The position numbers and the translations under genes are program-made. From the NCBI GenBank assembly GCA_002402085.1, contig NVVB01000025.1, positions 29,279 to 37,214 of the forward strand: DNA of 7,936 nucleotides. Reading direction: 5' to 3'. This document shows, in pieces, positions 1 to 5,283 of the stretch. The stretch comes from Gammaproteobacteria bacterium (GTDB taxonomy: Bacteria > Pseudomonadota > Gammaproteobacteria > Pseudomonadales > UBA3067). Positions within the stretch are counted from its first letter, which is position 1. Every line of letters begins with the position of its first letter. The notes under the pieces are model-generated. The model was not told the DNA's origin and searched no databases. It saw nothing but the letters and a program-made list of their open reading frames with translations.

Positions 1-227
1 CCTAAGTAACGCCTCGTAACCCACGCATTGCAATCTATAGGCGTAACAATCAACGCTCTCCCAATCCAAACACGCCAAACTAGCCCCAAGCCAAGCCGCT
101 CGGTTCGCCTAGCCAATGCAACGCGTCACGCTTGCGTTCTTGCGCTCACATCCCTGCGCCTTCGCTACATTGAACAATATTAGCTACAATGCCTCACGCT
201 AAAAGCCCAACACCTTTCATTTAATTA
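1..227. other. Intergenic region with no supported gene
   Basis: All three plus-strand frames meet a stop within the first 20 bases, so no plus-strand gene enters from the left. One minus-strand frame is open from 108 to the left edge (36 codons) after a TAG at 109-111, but it has no clear start or recognisable motif, so it is not called. TACAAT at 185-190 could be a -10 box for the following gene; no convincing -35 lies at the right distance (TTGAAC at 170-175 is too close). I see nothing else definite here. Confidence 0.5.
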
Positions 228-692
228 ATGAGCCCCGCCATGCCTGTACTGGTCGAAACTTTCCAACAATACGATCCACAACTGAAAGAGACCCTCGACA
301 AGATCTATCGAGACGAGCCCTTTTGCCCCCAAGTCAGCGTAAACCCAGCGGAGCAAATCGAAAACAATTTAAACGATCCACACTGGCGCTTATTGGGCGC
401 TCGCTTCAATGGCAAATTAATTGGCGCAGCATTACTTCAACAACATGAAGATGGTCCACTAGAACTACATAACTTTTGTATCCGGGAACTTACTCGTCGC
501 AGAGGCGCTGGCCAACAATTTATCCGCGGCATAGTGGCCCTGGCAAAGAAGCAAAGCGACCAACATTTGATATGTAAAGTCAGCACCGACAACAGCGTTG
601 GGCTTGCGTTTATACGTCATGCCGGCTTTCAGCCCAAATCTCCCGAAGTAGCCCACCAGCAAACATTTATTTTACCCTTAGCAAAAAGTTGA
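228..692 (+). CDS. panM: PanM/PanZ-like GNAT protein (PanD maturation factor family)
   Basis: This is a 154-residue single-domain GNAT protein. The stretch IRELTRRRGAGQ (residues 85-96) matches the acetyl-CoA-binding loop of E. coli PanM/PanZ (VREVTRRRGVGQ), and ARFNGKLIGA (58-67) matches its AARFNERLLAA. In E. coli, acetyl-CoA-bound PanM binds pro-PanD and triggers self-cleavage to active aspartate 1-decarboxylase, making beta-alanine for pantothenate and CoA; it also helps CoA feedback-inhibit PanD. The same role here is inferred. No good Shine-Dalgarno precedes ATG 228. The in-frame ATG at 240 (MPVLVETF) aligns better with the E. coli start and may be the true one. The stop at 690-692 lies two bases before the ATG of mutY, so the two genes are probably cotranscribed. 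It could instead be another GNAT acetyltransferase; the motif match makes PanM the best call. Confidence 0.78.
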   Translation: MSPAMPVLVETFQQYDPQLKETLDKIYRDEPFCPQVSVNPAEQIENNLNDPHWRLLGARFNGKLIGAALLQQHEDGPLELHNFCIRELTRRRGAGQQFIRGIVALAKKQSDQHLICKVSTDNSVGLAFIRHAGFQPKSPEVAHQQTFILPLAKS

Positions 693-694
693 TT

Positions 695-1765
695 ATGCCC
701 CACAGTACATTTTCCAGTGACGTCATTGACTGGCAAAAAAAACATGGCCGAAAAAATTTGCCCTGGCAAAAAAACCGTAATGCCTATCGCGTATGGGTGT
801 CGGAGATAATGCTGCAACAAACTCAAGTCGCCACAGTCATCCCCTACTACCAACGTTTTATGGCGGTTTTCCCCTCTTTAACGGAGCTTGCCAACGCCCC
901 ACAAGATCAAGTCTTGCAGCTTTGGACTGGCCTGGGCTATTACGCCCGCGCACGTAACATGCACAAAACCGCGCAGTTATTAGTCGCGGAGCAACAAGGC
1001 CAATGGCCTCAGGACTTACAAGCACTCATCGATCTGCCCGGTATCGGGCGCTCCACCGCTGGCGCGATTCTATCGTTAGGCATGAACAAAAAAGGTGTCA
1101 TTTTGGATGGCAACGTCAAGCGAGTCTTGGCGCGCTATCATTGCGTCGAGGGCTGGCCGGACTCCAGTAAAACCAATAAATTACTCTGGGGCCACGCAGA
1201 GACCTATACCCCCAATAGAGGGTCGAAAACCTTCAACCAAGGCATGATGGATTTGGGTGCATCGCTGTGTAGTAAAAAAGCCCCTCAGTGTTCGTTGTGC
1301 CCGCTACAACAACGCTGCGAAGCGTTTGCCACACACAGCCAAGAACAATTCCCTCACACCAAACCCAAAGTGAAACTGCCCCAAAAAACCACCTCGATGC
1401 TCATGATCATCCGCAACAAAAACCAAGTCCTACTTCAACAGCGCCCCCCACAAGGCATTTGGGGCGGACTCTGGGGCTTTCCTGAATGCGATGTTCAAGA
1501 CCAAGCGAGCATTGAGGAACACTGCGTCAGTCAGCTTGGCGTCAAAGTCGACGTGCTCAGCACCTGGCGCCCTATCAAACACACCTTCAGCCACTTTCAA
1601 CTGACTATTTCACCGATCGAATTAAGCTATAAACGATCCCGCAATCAAATTTCCGAATCCAGCCCTTCGGTCTGGCATCACTTTAATGAAACCCCAAGTT
1701 TTGGCGTCGCAACACCGATCAAAAAAATACTCGCCAAACTCAGTGACGGCTATCCCACAAACTAG
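695..1765 (+). CDS. mutY: Adenine DNA glycosylase MutY
   Basis: MutY removes adenine mispaired with 8-oxoguanine (and with G), starting base excision repair in the GO system. From ATG 695 the protein is 356 residues, and key residues fall at the E. coli numbers: Glu37 in WVSEIMLQQTQ, the helix-hairpin-helix LPGIGRSTAGA (114-124), catalytic Asp138 in ILDGNVKRV, and the [4Fe-4S] ligands Cys192, Cys199, Cys202 and Cys208 (C-X6-C-X2-C-X5-C). The C-terminal NUDIX-like domain begins near residue 230 (QQRPPQGIWGGLWGFPE) and carries the FSH loop (298-300) used for 8-oxoG recognition. A TTG at 689 would add two residues and overlap the previous stop, but ATG 695 gives the family-consistent N-terminus. 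No strong Shine-Dalgarno is visible, which fits translation coupled to the upstream gene. The protein looks complete and intact. Confidence 0.97.
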   Translation: MPHSTFSSDVIDWQKKHGRKNLPWQKNRNAYRVWVSEIMLQQTQVATVIPYYQRFMAVFPSLTELANAPQDQVLQLWTGLGYYARARNMHKTAQLLVAEQQGQWPQDLQALIDLPGIGRSTAGAILSLGMNKKGVILDGNVKRVLARYHCVEGWPDSSKTNKLLWGHAETYTPNRGSKTFNQGMMDLGASLCSKKAPQCSLCPLQQRCEAFATHSQEQFPHTKPKVKLPQKTTSMLMIIRNKNQVLLQQRPPQGIWGGLWGFPECDVQDQASIEEHCVSQLGVKVDVLSTWRPIKHTFSHFQLTISPIELSYKRSRNQISESSPSVWHHFNETPSFGVATPIKKILAKLSDGYPTN

Positions 1766-1779
1766 TTAAACTCACACAC

Positions 1780-1803
1780 TGATTGAGCCACTCAGCTCAA
1801 TCA
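1780..1803 (+). other. 9-bp perfect stem-loop after mutY
   Basis: TGATTGAGC and GCTCAATCA form a perfect 9-bp stem around the six-base loop CACTCA, 14 bases after the mutY stop. No T-tract follows, so this is not a standard intrinsic terminator. It may be an mRNA-stabilising 3' structure or an attenuator between mutY and yggX. TTGAGC (1783-1788) and TAGACT (1805-1810) could alternatively be a weak -35/-10 pair with 16-base spacing for yggX. Confidence 0.5.
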
Positions 1804-1834
1804 ATAGACTATATCGTTACACGAACCCTTTACT

Positions 1835-1870
1835 GTTAAGCCCAGCAGCCTCTCTCAGCGCTGCTTTAAC
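1835..1870 (+). other. Bulged stem-loop just upstream of yggX
   Basis: GTTAA (1835-1839) and AGCAGC (1844-1849) pair with GCTGCT (1860-1865) and TTAAC (1866-1870). This gives a 6-bp plus 5-bp helix with a four-base bulge and a ten-base loop. It ends 18 bases before the yggX Shine-Dalgarno, so it would form in the 5' leader of any transcript starting after mutY. No function is known. Confidence 0.4.
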
Positions 1871-1897
1871 TGCTAAGAATGCCGCCACGAGGACACC

Positions 1898-2167
1898 ATG
1901 ACACGTACCGTACATTGCGAAAAATACCAATCCGAGCTTGAAGGCTTGCTCGCACCCCCGTTTCCTGGCAAAGACGGGGAGCACATATACAACACCGTAT
2001 CCAAAAAGGCGTGGATGGAATGGCTGCAACACCAAACCATGCTAATCAATGAAAACCAACTGAATGTGCTGGACCCCACCGCCAAAACCTTTCTTGATGA
2101 CCAAAGAGCAAAGTTCTTCGCCAATCTAGATTATGAACGCCCCAAAGGTTATGTCGCGCCAAAATAG
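1898..2167 (+). CDS. yggX: YggX, Fe(2+)-trafficking / oxidative damage protection protein
   Basis: This complete 89-residue protein is of the YggX family (E. coli homologue about 91 residues). Matching blocks are MTRTVHC at the N-terminus with conserved Cys7, then FPGKDGEHIYN, VSKKAWMEWLQHQTMLINE and LNVLDP. YggX is a small cytosolic protein linked to Fe(II) handling and to protecting Fe-S clusters from oxidation. In other gammaproteobacteria it sits directly after mutY, whose product carries a [4Fe-4S] cluster. A strong Shine-Dalgarno, GAGGA at 1889-1893, lies four bases before ATG. The 132-base gap after mutY holds two hairpins and possibly a weak promoter, so yggX may be expressed partly on its own. 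The iron-chelation mechanism is debated in the literature; family membership is certain. Confidence 0.96.
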   Translation: MTRTVHCEKYQSELEGLLAPPFPGKDGEHIYNTVSKKAWMEWLQHQTMLINENQLNVLDPTAKTFLDDQRAKFFANLDYERPKGYVAPK

Positions 2168-2234
2168 ATCCGTCGGCGAAAAAAATTCAAACCCTCTGCA
2201 TTTAAACTGAATAATTTAAGTCACTTGAACTCCT

Positions 2235-2266
2235 CTCCGGCAAAATCACAACTGCCGGAGTCGGCA
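2235..2266 (+). other. Two competing stem-loops downstream of yggX
   Basis: CTCCGGCA (2235-2242) and TGCCGGAG (2253-2260) form a perfect 8-bp stem around a ten-base loop. TGCCG (2253-2257) can instead pair with CGGCA (2262-2266) around GAGT. The two hairpins share one arm, so only one can form at a time. No T-tract follows directly. It may be the 3' end structure of the mutY-yggX transcript; the rest of 2168-2398 shows no gene. Confidence 0.45.
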
Positions 2267-2398
2267 ATTCTCGCTAAGGCCTCTTAAGTAAACAGCCCTA
2301 TTTACCAAGAAAAACCTTCGAAACTTAAGTATTTCGCGCTTTATTAGCAATAAAGTTTATTTTCATTGAGTTTTTAGCTAATTTTAAACAATACCCTA

Positions 2399-2427
2399 TT
2401 GACTAGAGGGATAGCAGCGGGTTTAAT
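2399..2427 (+). promoter_or_regulatory. Sigma70-type promoter of tRNA-Phe
   Basis: TTGACT (2399-2404) and TTTAAT (2422-2427) are separated by exactly 17 bases and lie just upstream of the tRNA. An A+T-rich tract at about 2340-2395 resembles an UP element, and the GC-rich ACGCGCC after the -10 resembles the discriminator of stringently controlled stable-RNA promoters. Transcription would start near 2433-2435, a few bases before the mature 5' end at 2440. Confidence 0.8.
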
Positions 2428-2439
2428 ACGCGCCTCTTC

Positions 2440-2515
2440 GGCCAGATAGCTCAGTCGGTAGAGCAGAGGATTGAAAATCCTCGTGTCGGCAGTTCGATTC
2501 TGTCTCTGGCCACCA
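2440..2515 (+). tRNA. tRNA-Phe (anticodon GAA)
   Basis: A complete 76-base tRNA with encoded CCA. The acceptor stem GGCCAGA/TCTGGCC pairs perfectly and is followed by discriminator A2512 and CCA (2513-2515). The D-arm is GCTCAGTCGGTAGAGC, and the anticodon arm GAGGA-TTGAAAA-TCCTC carries GAA at 2473-2475. The T-arm GGCAG-TTCGATT-CTGTC has one G-U pair. The sequence closely resembles E. coli tRNA-Phe. It has its own promoter just upstream. In pseudomonads a tRNA-Phe gene also follows yggX. tRNA-Phe genes often serve as integration sites, but no integrase or duplicated 3' end is seen here. Confidence 0.98.
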
Positions 2516-2522
2516 TTATTCT

Positions 2523-2567
2523 AGATCGCCTCTTTCTGAGACGGTCTGCTGCAGAAGTTAATTCTGC
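2523..2567 (+). terminator. Tandem hairpins after tRNA-Phe, possible terminator
   Basis: AGATCGCCTC (2523-2532) pairs with GAGACGGTCT (2538-2547) with one G-U pair and one mismatch. Then GCAGAA (2551-2556) pairs perfectly with TTCTGC (2562-2567). A short T-run (GTTTT, 2575-2579) begins eight bases after the second stem, further than usual, so termination or 3'-end processing at this site is plausible but not certain. Confidence 0.4.
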
Positions 2568-2574
2568 GTCTGTC

Positions 2575-2613
2575 GTTTTAAGTAGTTATAAAATAGTTAT
2601 AGCTACTTAAAAC
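2575..2613. repeat. AT-rich 17-bp inverted repeat
   Basis: The arms at 2575-2591 and 2597-2613 are complementary over 17 bases with a single G-U wobble (2586/2602), around the five-base loop AATAG. The arm begins GTTTTAAGTAG and ends CTACTTAAAAC. It lies between the tRNA and the 3' end of the minus-strand gene at 2715, so it could act as a boundary for both strands. No long T-tract follows on either strand. Confidence 0.6.
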
Positions 2614-2714
2614 TCAGTTTGCTCTCCCCCTGGATTACACACAATCCGACCTTCGGGCAGCCTCAAAAAGGCCTTTCCTGATCACCATACTTACTCAAAC
2701 CCTGCAATTAAGCC

Positions 2715-2945
2715 TTAATGCTTAATTCGACTTTGACAAACAAAGTCAGCTCGATTCAACAAACTAACAAAATCCCCAAATGCCTGTTCAGCATCCGCTT
2801 TGGATCGATAGGGCCCCTTGTCCTCGCACTCGCGCACCGAAAAATACCAATCACTATTCACCGAATAAAATCGGGCGGAACAAAACACCACCCCACTAGC
2901 ACCATTGGCACTGCCTACCTCATCCCCTGATCGTTGCCCCCGCAT
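2715..2945 (-). CDS. DUF6316-like small protein
   Basis: A 76-residue protein of unknown function. The core RFYSVNSDWYFSVREC followed by GPYRSKADAEQAF (residues about 24-54) has the pattern 'RF...WYF..RE....GP(F/Y).S...AE.A', which I recognise as the DUF6316 family of small proteins in pseudomonads and relatives. ATG 2945 is chosen because a perfect GGAGG (minus strand, complement of 2952-2956) sits six bases upstream; a TTG at 2975 would add ten residues without such a signal. No signal peptide or membrane segment is seen. The start is overlapped by 31 bases by a small membrane-protein ORF on the same strand, suggesting a two-gene operon. Two perfect hairpins lie over its 3' end (2706-2727 spanning the stop, and 2729-2747). 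The family assignment is from memory of the pattern and no function is known. Confidence 0.72.
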   Translation of the reverse strand: MRGQRSGDEVGSANGASGVVFCSARFYSVNSDWYFSVRECEDKGPYRSKADAEQAFGDFVSLLNRADFVCQSRIKH

Positions 2946-3025
2946 GACACACCTCCACCCTTCGCGTAAATCCAAAGAACACTACTAACTAGCAGAACAC
3001 CCAGTAAAGTATGGACCTTATCCAT
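2915..3025 (-). CDS. Candidate 36-residue single-span membrane protein
   Basis: This short minus-strand ORF encodes 36 residues. It begins MDKVHTLLGVLLVSSVLWIY, where residues about 4-20 form one hydrophobic helix, and is followed by AKGGGVSCGG and a short polar tail. A lysine lies on each side of the helix. GGAG (complement of 3031-3034) lies five bases before the ATG, a good ribosome-binding spacing. The ORF ends 31 bases inside the DUF6316-like gene, in another frame, so translation of the two may be coupled. I do not recognise the protein. It could be a real small inner-membrane protein or a chance ORF; the combination of ribosome-binding site, hydrophobic helix and gene overlap favours a real gene. 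Confidence 0.5.
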   Translation of the reverse strand: MDKVHTLLGVLLVSSVLWIYAKGGGVSCGGNDQGMR

Positions 3026-3145
3026 CCATTCTCCAGCATCGCCAACAGCACTCACCGCCCACCTCCCCCACTCAAGCGATAAAAGGCTCCCGACTAAGAC
3101 AGAATCGACTTTTCAACTGGCCTTTTTCTACTAAACTTTCCTTAC

Positions 3146-3208
3146 TAGGGGCATTGTTGGTCGCGCCGCCGCATTGCTATCCGCGGAATCGACCGAGATG
3201 AGCCCCTA
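3146..3208 (+). other. 63-base three-helix structured element before the receiver gene
   Basis: Nested complementary arms form one long hairpin. TAGGGGC (3146-3152) pairs with GCCCCTA (3202-3208), TTGGTCG (3157-3163) with CGACCGA (3190-3196, one G-U), and CCGC (3166-3169) with GCGG (3183-3186). Internal loops of four and five bases separate the first two helices. It ends 45 bases before the start of the CheY-like gene. It may be a 5'-UTR structure, a protein-binding palindrome or a small RNA. The rest of 3026-3253 shows no gene and no convincing sigma70, sigma28 or sigma54 promoter. Confidence 0.55.
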
Positions 3209-3253
3209 TTTAAGGCATCACAGCCTCACCTTTAATGCTTCAGGAGCATGGGA

Positions 3254-3616
3254 ATGTCCAAAATCCTAATCGTGGACGATTCAGCATCCATTCGCCAACT
3301 TGCCTTATTTACCCTAAAAAGCAAGGGCTTCGAGGTGGAATCCGCCAACGACGGCAAGCAAGCCCTGGACGAATTACGAAACAGTCATTACGACCTAGTG
3401 CTTACAGACCGCAACATGCCTGTTTTGGATGGCATTGAGCTGGCCAAAGAAGTGCGAGGCATAGATGAATACAAAAGCATCCCGATCATCATGCTCACCA
3501 CCGAGTCAGACTCTGACAAAAAACAGGAAGGCAAAGCAGCCGGGGTCACGGGCTGGATCATTAAGCCCTTCAACCCAGAAACCTTAGTTAAAACAATTAA
3601 CAAGGTACTCGATTAG
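3254..3616 (+). CDS. CheY-like single-domain response regulator
   Basis: A 120-residue stand-alone receiver (REC) domain with no output domain. All key positions are present: acidic pair Asp8-Asp9 (ILIVDDS), phosphoacceptor Asp52 (LTDRNMP), switch Thr82 (IIMLTTES) and Lys104-Pro105 (WIIKPF). The blocks RNMPVLDG and EGKAAGVTGWIIKPFNPETL resemble CheY-type receivers of chemosensory clusters, but no kinase, CheW or receptor lies within the window, so the partner is unknown and the protein may act on a motor, enzyme or phosphorelay elsewhere. ATG 3254 is chosen over ATG 3248 because AGGAG (3242-3246) is seven bases from the former and only one base from the latter. A 63-base hairpin element lies upstream, and the gene converges on cysQ across an inverted repeat. 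Confidence 0.93.
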   Translation: MSKILIVDDSASIRQLALFTLKSKGFEVESANDGKQALDELRNSHYDLVLTDRNMPVLDGIELAKEVRGIDEYKSIPIIMLTTESDSDKKQEGKAAGVTGWIIKPFNPETLVKTINKVLD

Positions 3617-3642
3617 CGAGCGCCCGCATGACCACAGCCCAG

Positions 3643-3692
3643 CGGAATGCATTAAACGTCGCGCATATAGCTAAACGATTAATGCATGGCCG
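3643..3692. terminator. Inverted repeat between convergent genes
   Basis: CGG-A-ATGCATTAA-A-CG (3643-3658) pairs with CG-A-TTAATGCAT-GG-CCG (3676-3692). The core is a perfect 9-bp stem (3647-3655/3679-3687), extended inward by 2 bp beyond an A-A mismatch and outward by 3 bp beyond a small internal loop. It lies between the stops of the receiver gene and cysQ, a usual place for a two-way terminator. No T-tract follows on either side, so Rho-dependent ends or 3'-end protection are also possible. Confidence 0.45.
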
Positions 3693-4538
3693 TTAATTCT
3701 GATGAATGTCATTTAAAATTTGCATCCAACGCTCGCTCGGGTCCGCTAAAGCCCAGAAATCACCATTAATAAGGCTTTCCCGCAGATTGTAACGAAAGGC
3801 CCGCCCCTGCTTGTCCAGCACACAGCCACCAGCACTCTCTAAGATCGCTTGCCCGGCTGCGGTATCCCACTCACACGTAGGCCCAAACCGCACATAGCAA
3901 TCAGCCAACCCCTCAGCCACCAAACAAAATTTCAACGCACTGCCCACCGACTTAAGCTCATGACGACCAAAGGACGCCTCAATCTGGACCATTGCTCGGT
4001 CTAATTGATCCAAACCATAACGGCGGCTACCCAGCAACTGAACCGCGCTCCCCTGCGCCTCCCGCTGCTCAGCATTACGCACCTGGATCGGCTCCCACAA
4101 ACCAGACATAACACGCTTAAACGCCCCAATTTGAGCGCAGCCAACATACAATGCGTTTTTATCCGGCGCATAAATCACCCCAAGTCGCGCGCAATTATCC
4201 ACCACTAGAGCAATATTCACCGTAAAATCACCGTTACGATCAATGAATTCACGCGTACCATCCAATGGGTCCACCAACCAATAAGTACCCCACTGACGCC
4301 GCGCTTCAAAATCAACCGCATCCCCTTCCTCTGACAGGATTGGGTAATCGGACATTGCCTTAAGCTCACGACTAATTACTTCATGCGCCTTATAATCCGC
4401 TTTAGTGACCGGTGAATCGTCCGACTTGATCTCAACATCGAAGCTTTCACCGCCACGATACACGTCCATAATTGCCTTTCCAGCCAACTCACTGATCGCT
4501 GCTACTTGCTGCATATATTCAAAGCTAATATATTCCAT
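3693..4538 (-). CDS. cysQ: 3'(2'),5'-bisphosphate nucleotidase CysQ
   Basis: CysQ hydrolyses 3'-phosphoadenosine 5'-phosphate (PAP), left over from sulfate assimilation and acyl-carrier-protein chemistry, to AMP and phosphate. The 281-residue protein belongs to the Mg-dependent, Li-sensitive inositol monophosphatase superfamily: DSPVTKAD (41-48), ILSEEGD (67-73), the metal-binding WLVDPLDGT (87-95), FTVNIA (105-110), SALKFCLVAEG (200-210) and WDTAAG (224-229). It is about 35 residues longer than the E. coli enzyme, spread over both ends and internal inserts. ATG 4538 has AAGG (minus strand) seven bases upstream; ATG at codon 9 would match the E. coli N-terminus but lacks a ribosome-binding site. 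The gene is divergent from yrfG across 88 bases and convergent with the receiver gene. In pseudomonads cysQ lies near nudE and yrfG; nudE is not present here. Confidence 0.95.
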   Translation of the reverse strand: MEYISFEYMQQVAAISELAGKAIMDVYRGGESFDVEIKSDDSPVTKADYKAHEVISRELKAMSDYPILSEEGDAVDFEARRQWGTYWLVDPLDGTREFIDRNGDFTVNIALVVDNCARLGVIYAPDKNALYVGCAQIGAFKRVMSGLWEPIQVRNAEQREAQGSAVQLLGSRRYGLDQLDRAMVQIEASFGRHELKSVGSALKFCLVAEGLADCYVRFGPTCEWDTAAGQAILESAGGCVLDKQGRAFRYNLRESLINGDFWALADPSERWMQILNDIHQN

Positions 4539-4626
4539 AGATAAACCTTATTGAGCCTCACGACTTTTCACCCTAAAACACCGACCAACAAACAGTCTCG
4601 TTAGACCAGGAACCGATATATCCATC
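4539..4626. promoter_or_regulatory. Divergent cysQ / yrfG intergenic region
   Basis: These 88 bases must hold or receive the start signals of both genes unless longer transcripts are used. On the plus strand, TTGAGC (4553-4558) is followed after 16-17 bases by CTAAAAC, a weak promoter match. No good minus-strand pair is seen. CCAGGA (4606-4611) is the only Shine-Dalgarno-like motif before yrfG, at a long 15-base spacing. Confidence 0.3.
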
Positions 4627-5283
4627 ATGATTAACTGGCAAGATATTAATACCGTCCTACTCGACATGGACGGCACGTTACTCGACCTGCACTTCGATAA
4701 TCATTTCTGGCAGCACTACCTACCCACTTGCTACGGCAAGGCCAATGATCTATCTATAAGGGCCAGTAAACAGGTTCTTTTTGCCCAATTCGCTCAGCAG
4801 GCACATAAGCTGAACTGGTATTGCGTAGACTTTTGGTCTCAACAACTAGGCCTGGATATCGTCAGCCTTAAACGTGACGTCAAAGACAAAATTCGCTTCC
4901 GACCTGACACCGTTGCGTTCCTAACCGCCCTTAAGGACAAACAAATCCCCCGCACCTTAGTCACCAACGCTCACCCTAAAGCGCTAGACCTAAAGTTAGA
5001 ACACACTGGCCTTGGCGGCTACTTAGACCATATATTTTCGTCACACCAATTTGGCGCACCGAAAGAATCACCCGATTTCTGGCAGCGATTCCAAGCCCAA
5101 TACCGCTTCGATCCCGCCAAAACCCTACTGATTGATGACAGCGTTTCCGTCCTTAATGCCGCCAAGGACTACGGCATCGGCCACTTAGTTGCTATTGCCA
5201 ACCCAGACAGTCAGCTCGGCAGCATCCCCATTCAAGGCTTCCCGGCCATTCACGACTTCAAAGAAATACTCCCCTCAGAATGA
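4627..5283 (+). CDS. yrfG: HAD-superfamily GMP/IMP nucleotidase YrfG
   Basis: This 218-residue HAD hydrolase is closely similar to E. coli YrfG, a 5'-nucleotidase acting on purine nucleotides such as GMP and IMP. The catalytic motif is VLLDMDGTLLD (nucleophile Asp13, general acid Asp15); motif II is LVTNAHP (Thr113), motif III includes Lys146 (GAPKES), and motif IV is LLIDDS (Asp170, Asp171). Family-specific blocks KLNWYCVDFWSQQLGLDI (61-78) and LKLEHTGL (122-129) match E. coli YrfG almost word for word. It leads the cluster yrfG-hslR-hslO-pckA, in the same order as E. coli, where igaA and nudE lie upstream; here a divergent cysQ takes that place. Its stop overlaps the start of hslR in an ATGA, indicating coupled translation. 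The exact substrate is inferred from the family. Confidence 0.94.
   Translation: MINWQDINTVLLDMDGTLLDLHFDNHFWQHYLPTCYGKANDLSIRASKQVLFAQFAQQAHKLNWYCVDFWSQQLGLDIVSLKRDVKDKIRFRPDTVAFLTALKDKQIPRTLVTNAHPKALDLKLEHTGLGGYLDHIFSSHQFGAPKESPDFWQRFQAQYRFDPAKTLLIDDSVSVLNAAKDYGIGHLVAIANPDSQLGSIPIQGFPAIHDFKEILPSE

Noticed and set aside
1..108. Open minus-strand frame running off the left edge (36 codons)
   Set aside because: It has a stop immediately upstream, no clear ATG with a ribosome-binding site and no recognisable motif; too short to separate from chance.
1288..1485. 65-residue ORF inside mutY, and similar ORFs inside cysQ, yrfG and hslO on either strand
   Set aside because: They are in other frames of well-supported genes and show low-complexity or non-family sequence.
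2440..2714. tRNA-Phe as attachment site of an integrated island
   Set aside because: No integrase, no duplicated tRNA 3' end downstream and no foreign gene content in the window.
2718..2930. 70-residue plus-strand ORF
   Set aside because: It lies antisense to the DUF6316-like gene, which has a perfect Shine-Dalgarno and a recognisable family pattern; the plus-strand product shows no family features.
3026..3253. Sigma28 or sigma54 promoter for the CheY-like gene
   Set aside because: I looked for TAAA-N15-GCCGATAA and TGGCAC-N5-TTGC patterns and found no convincing match.
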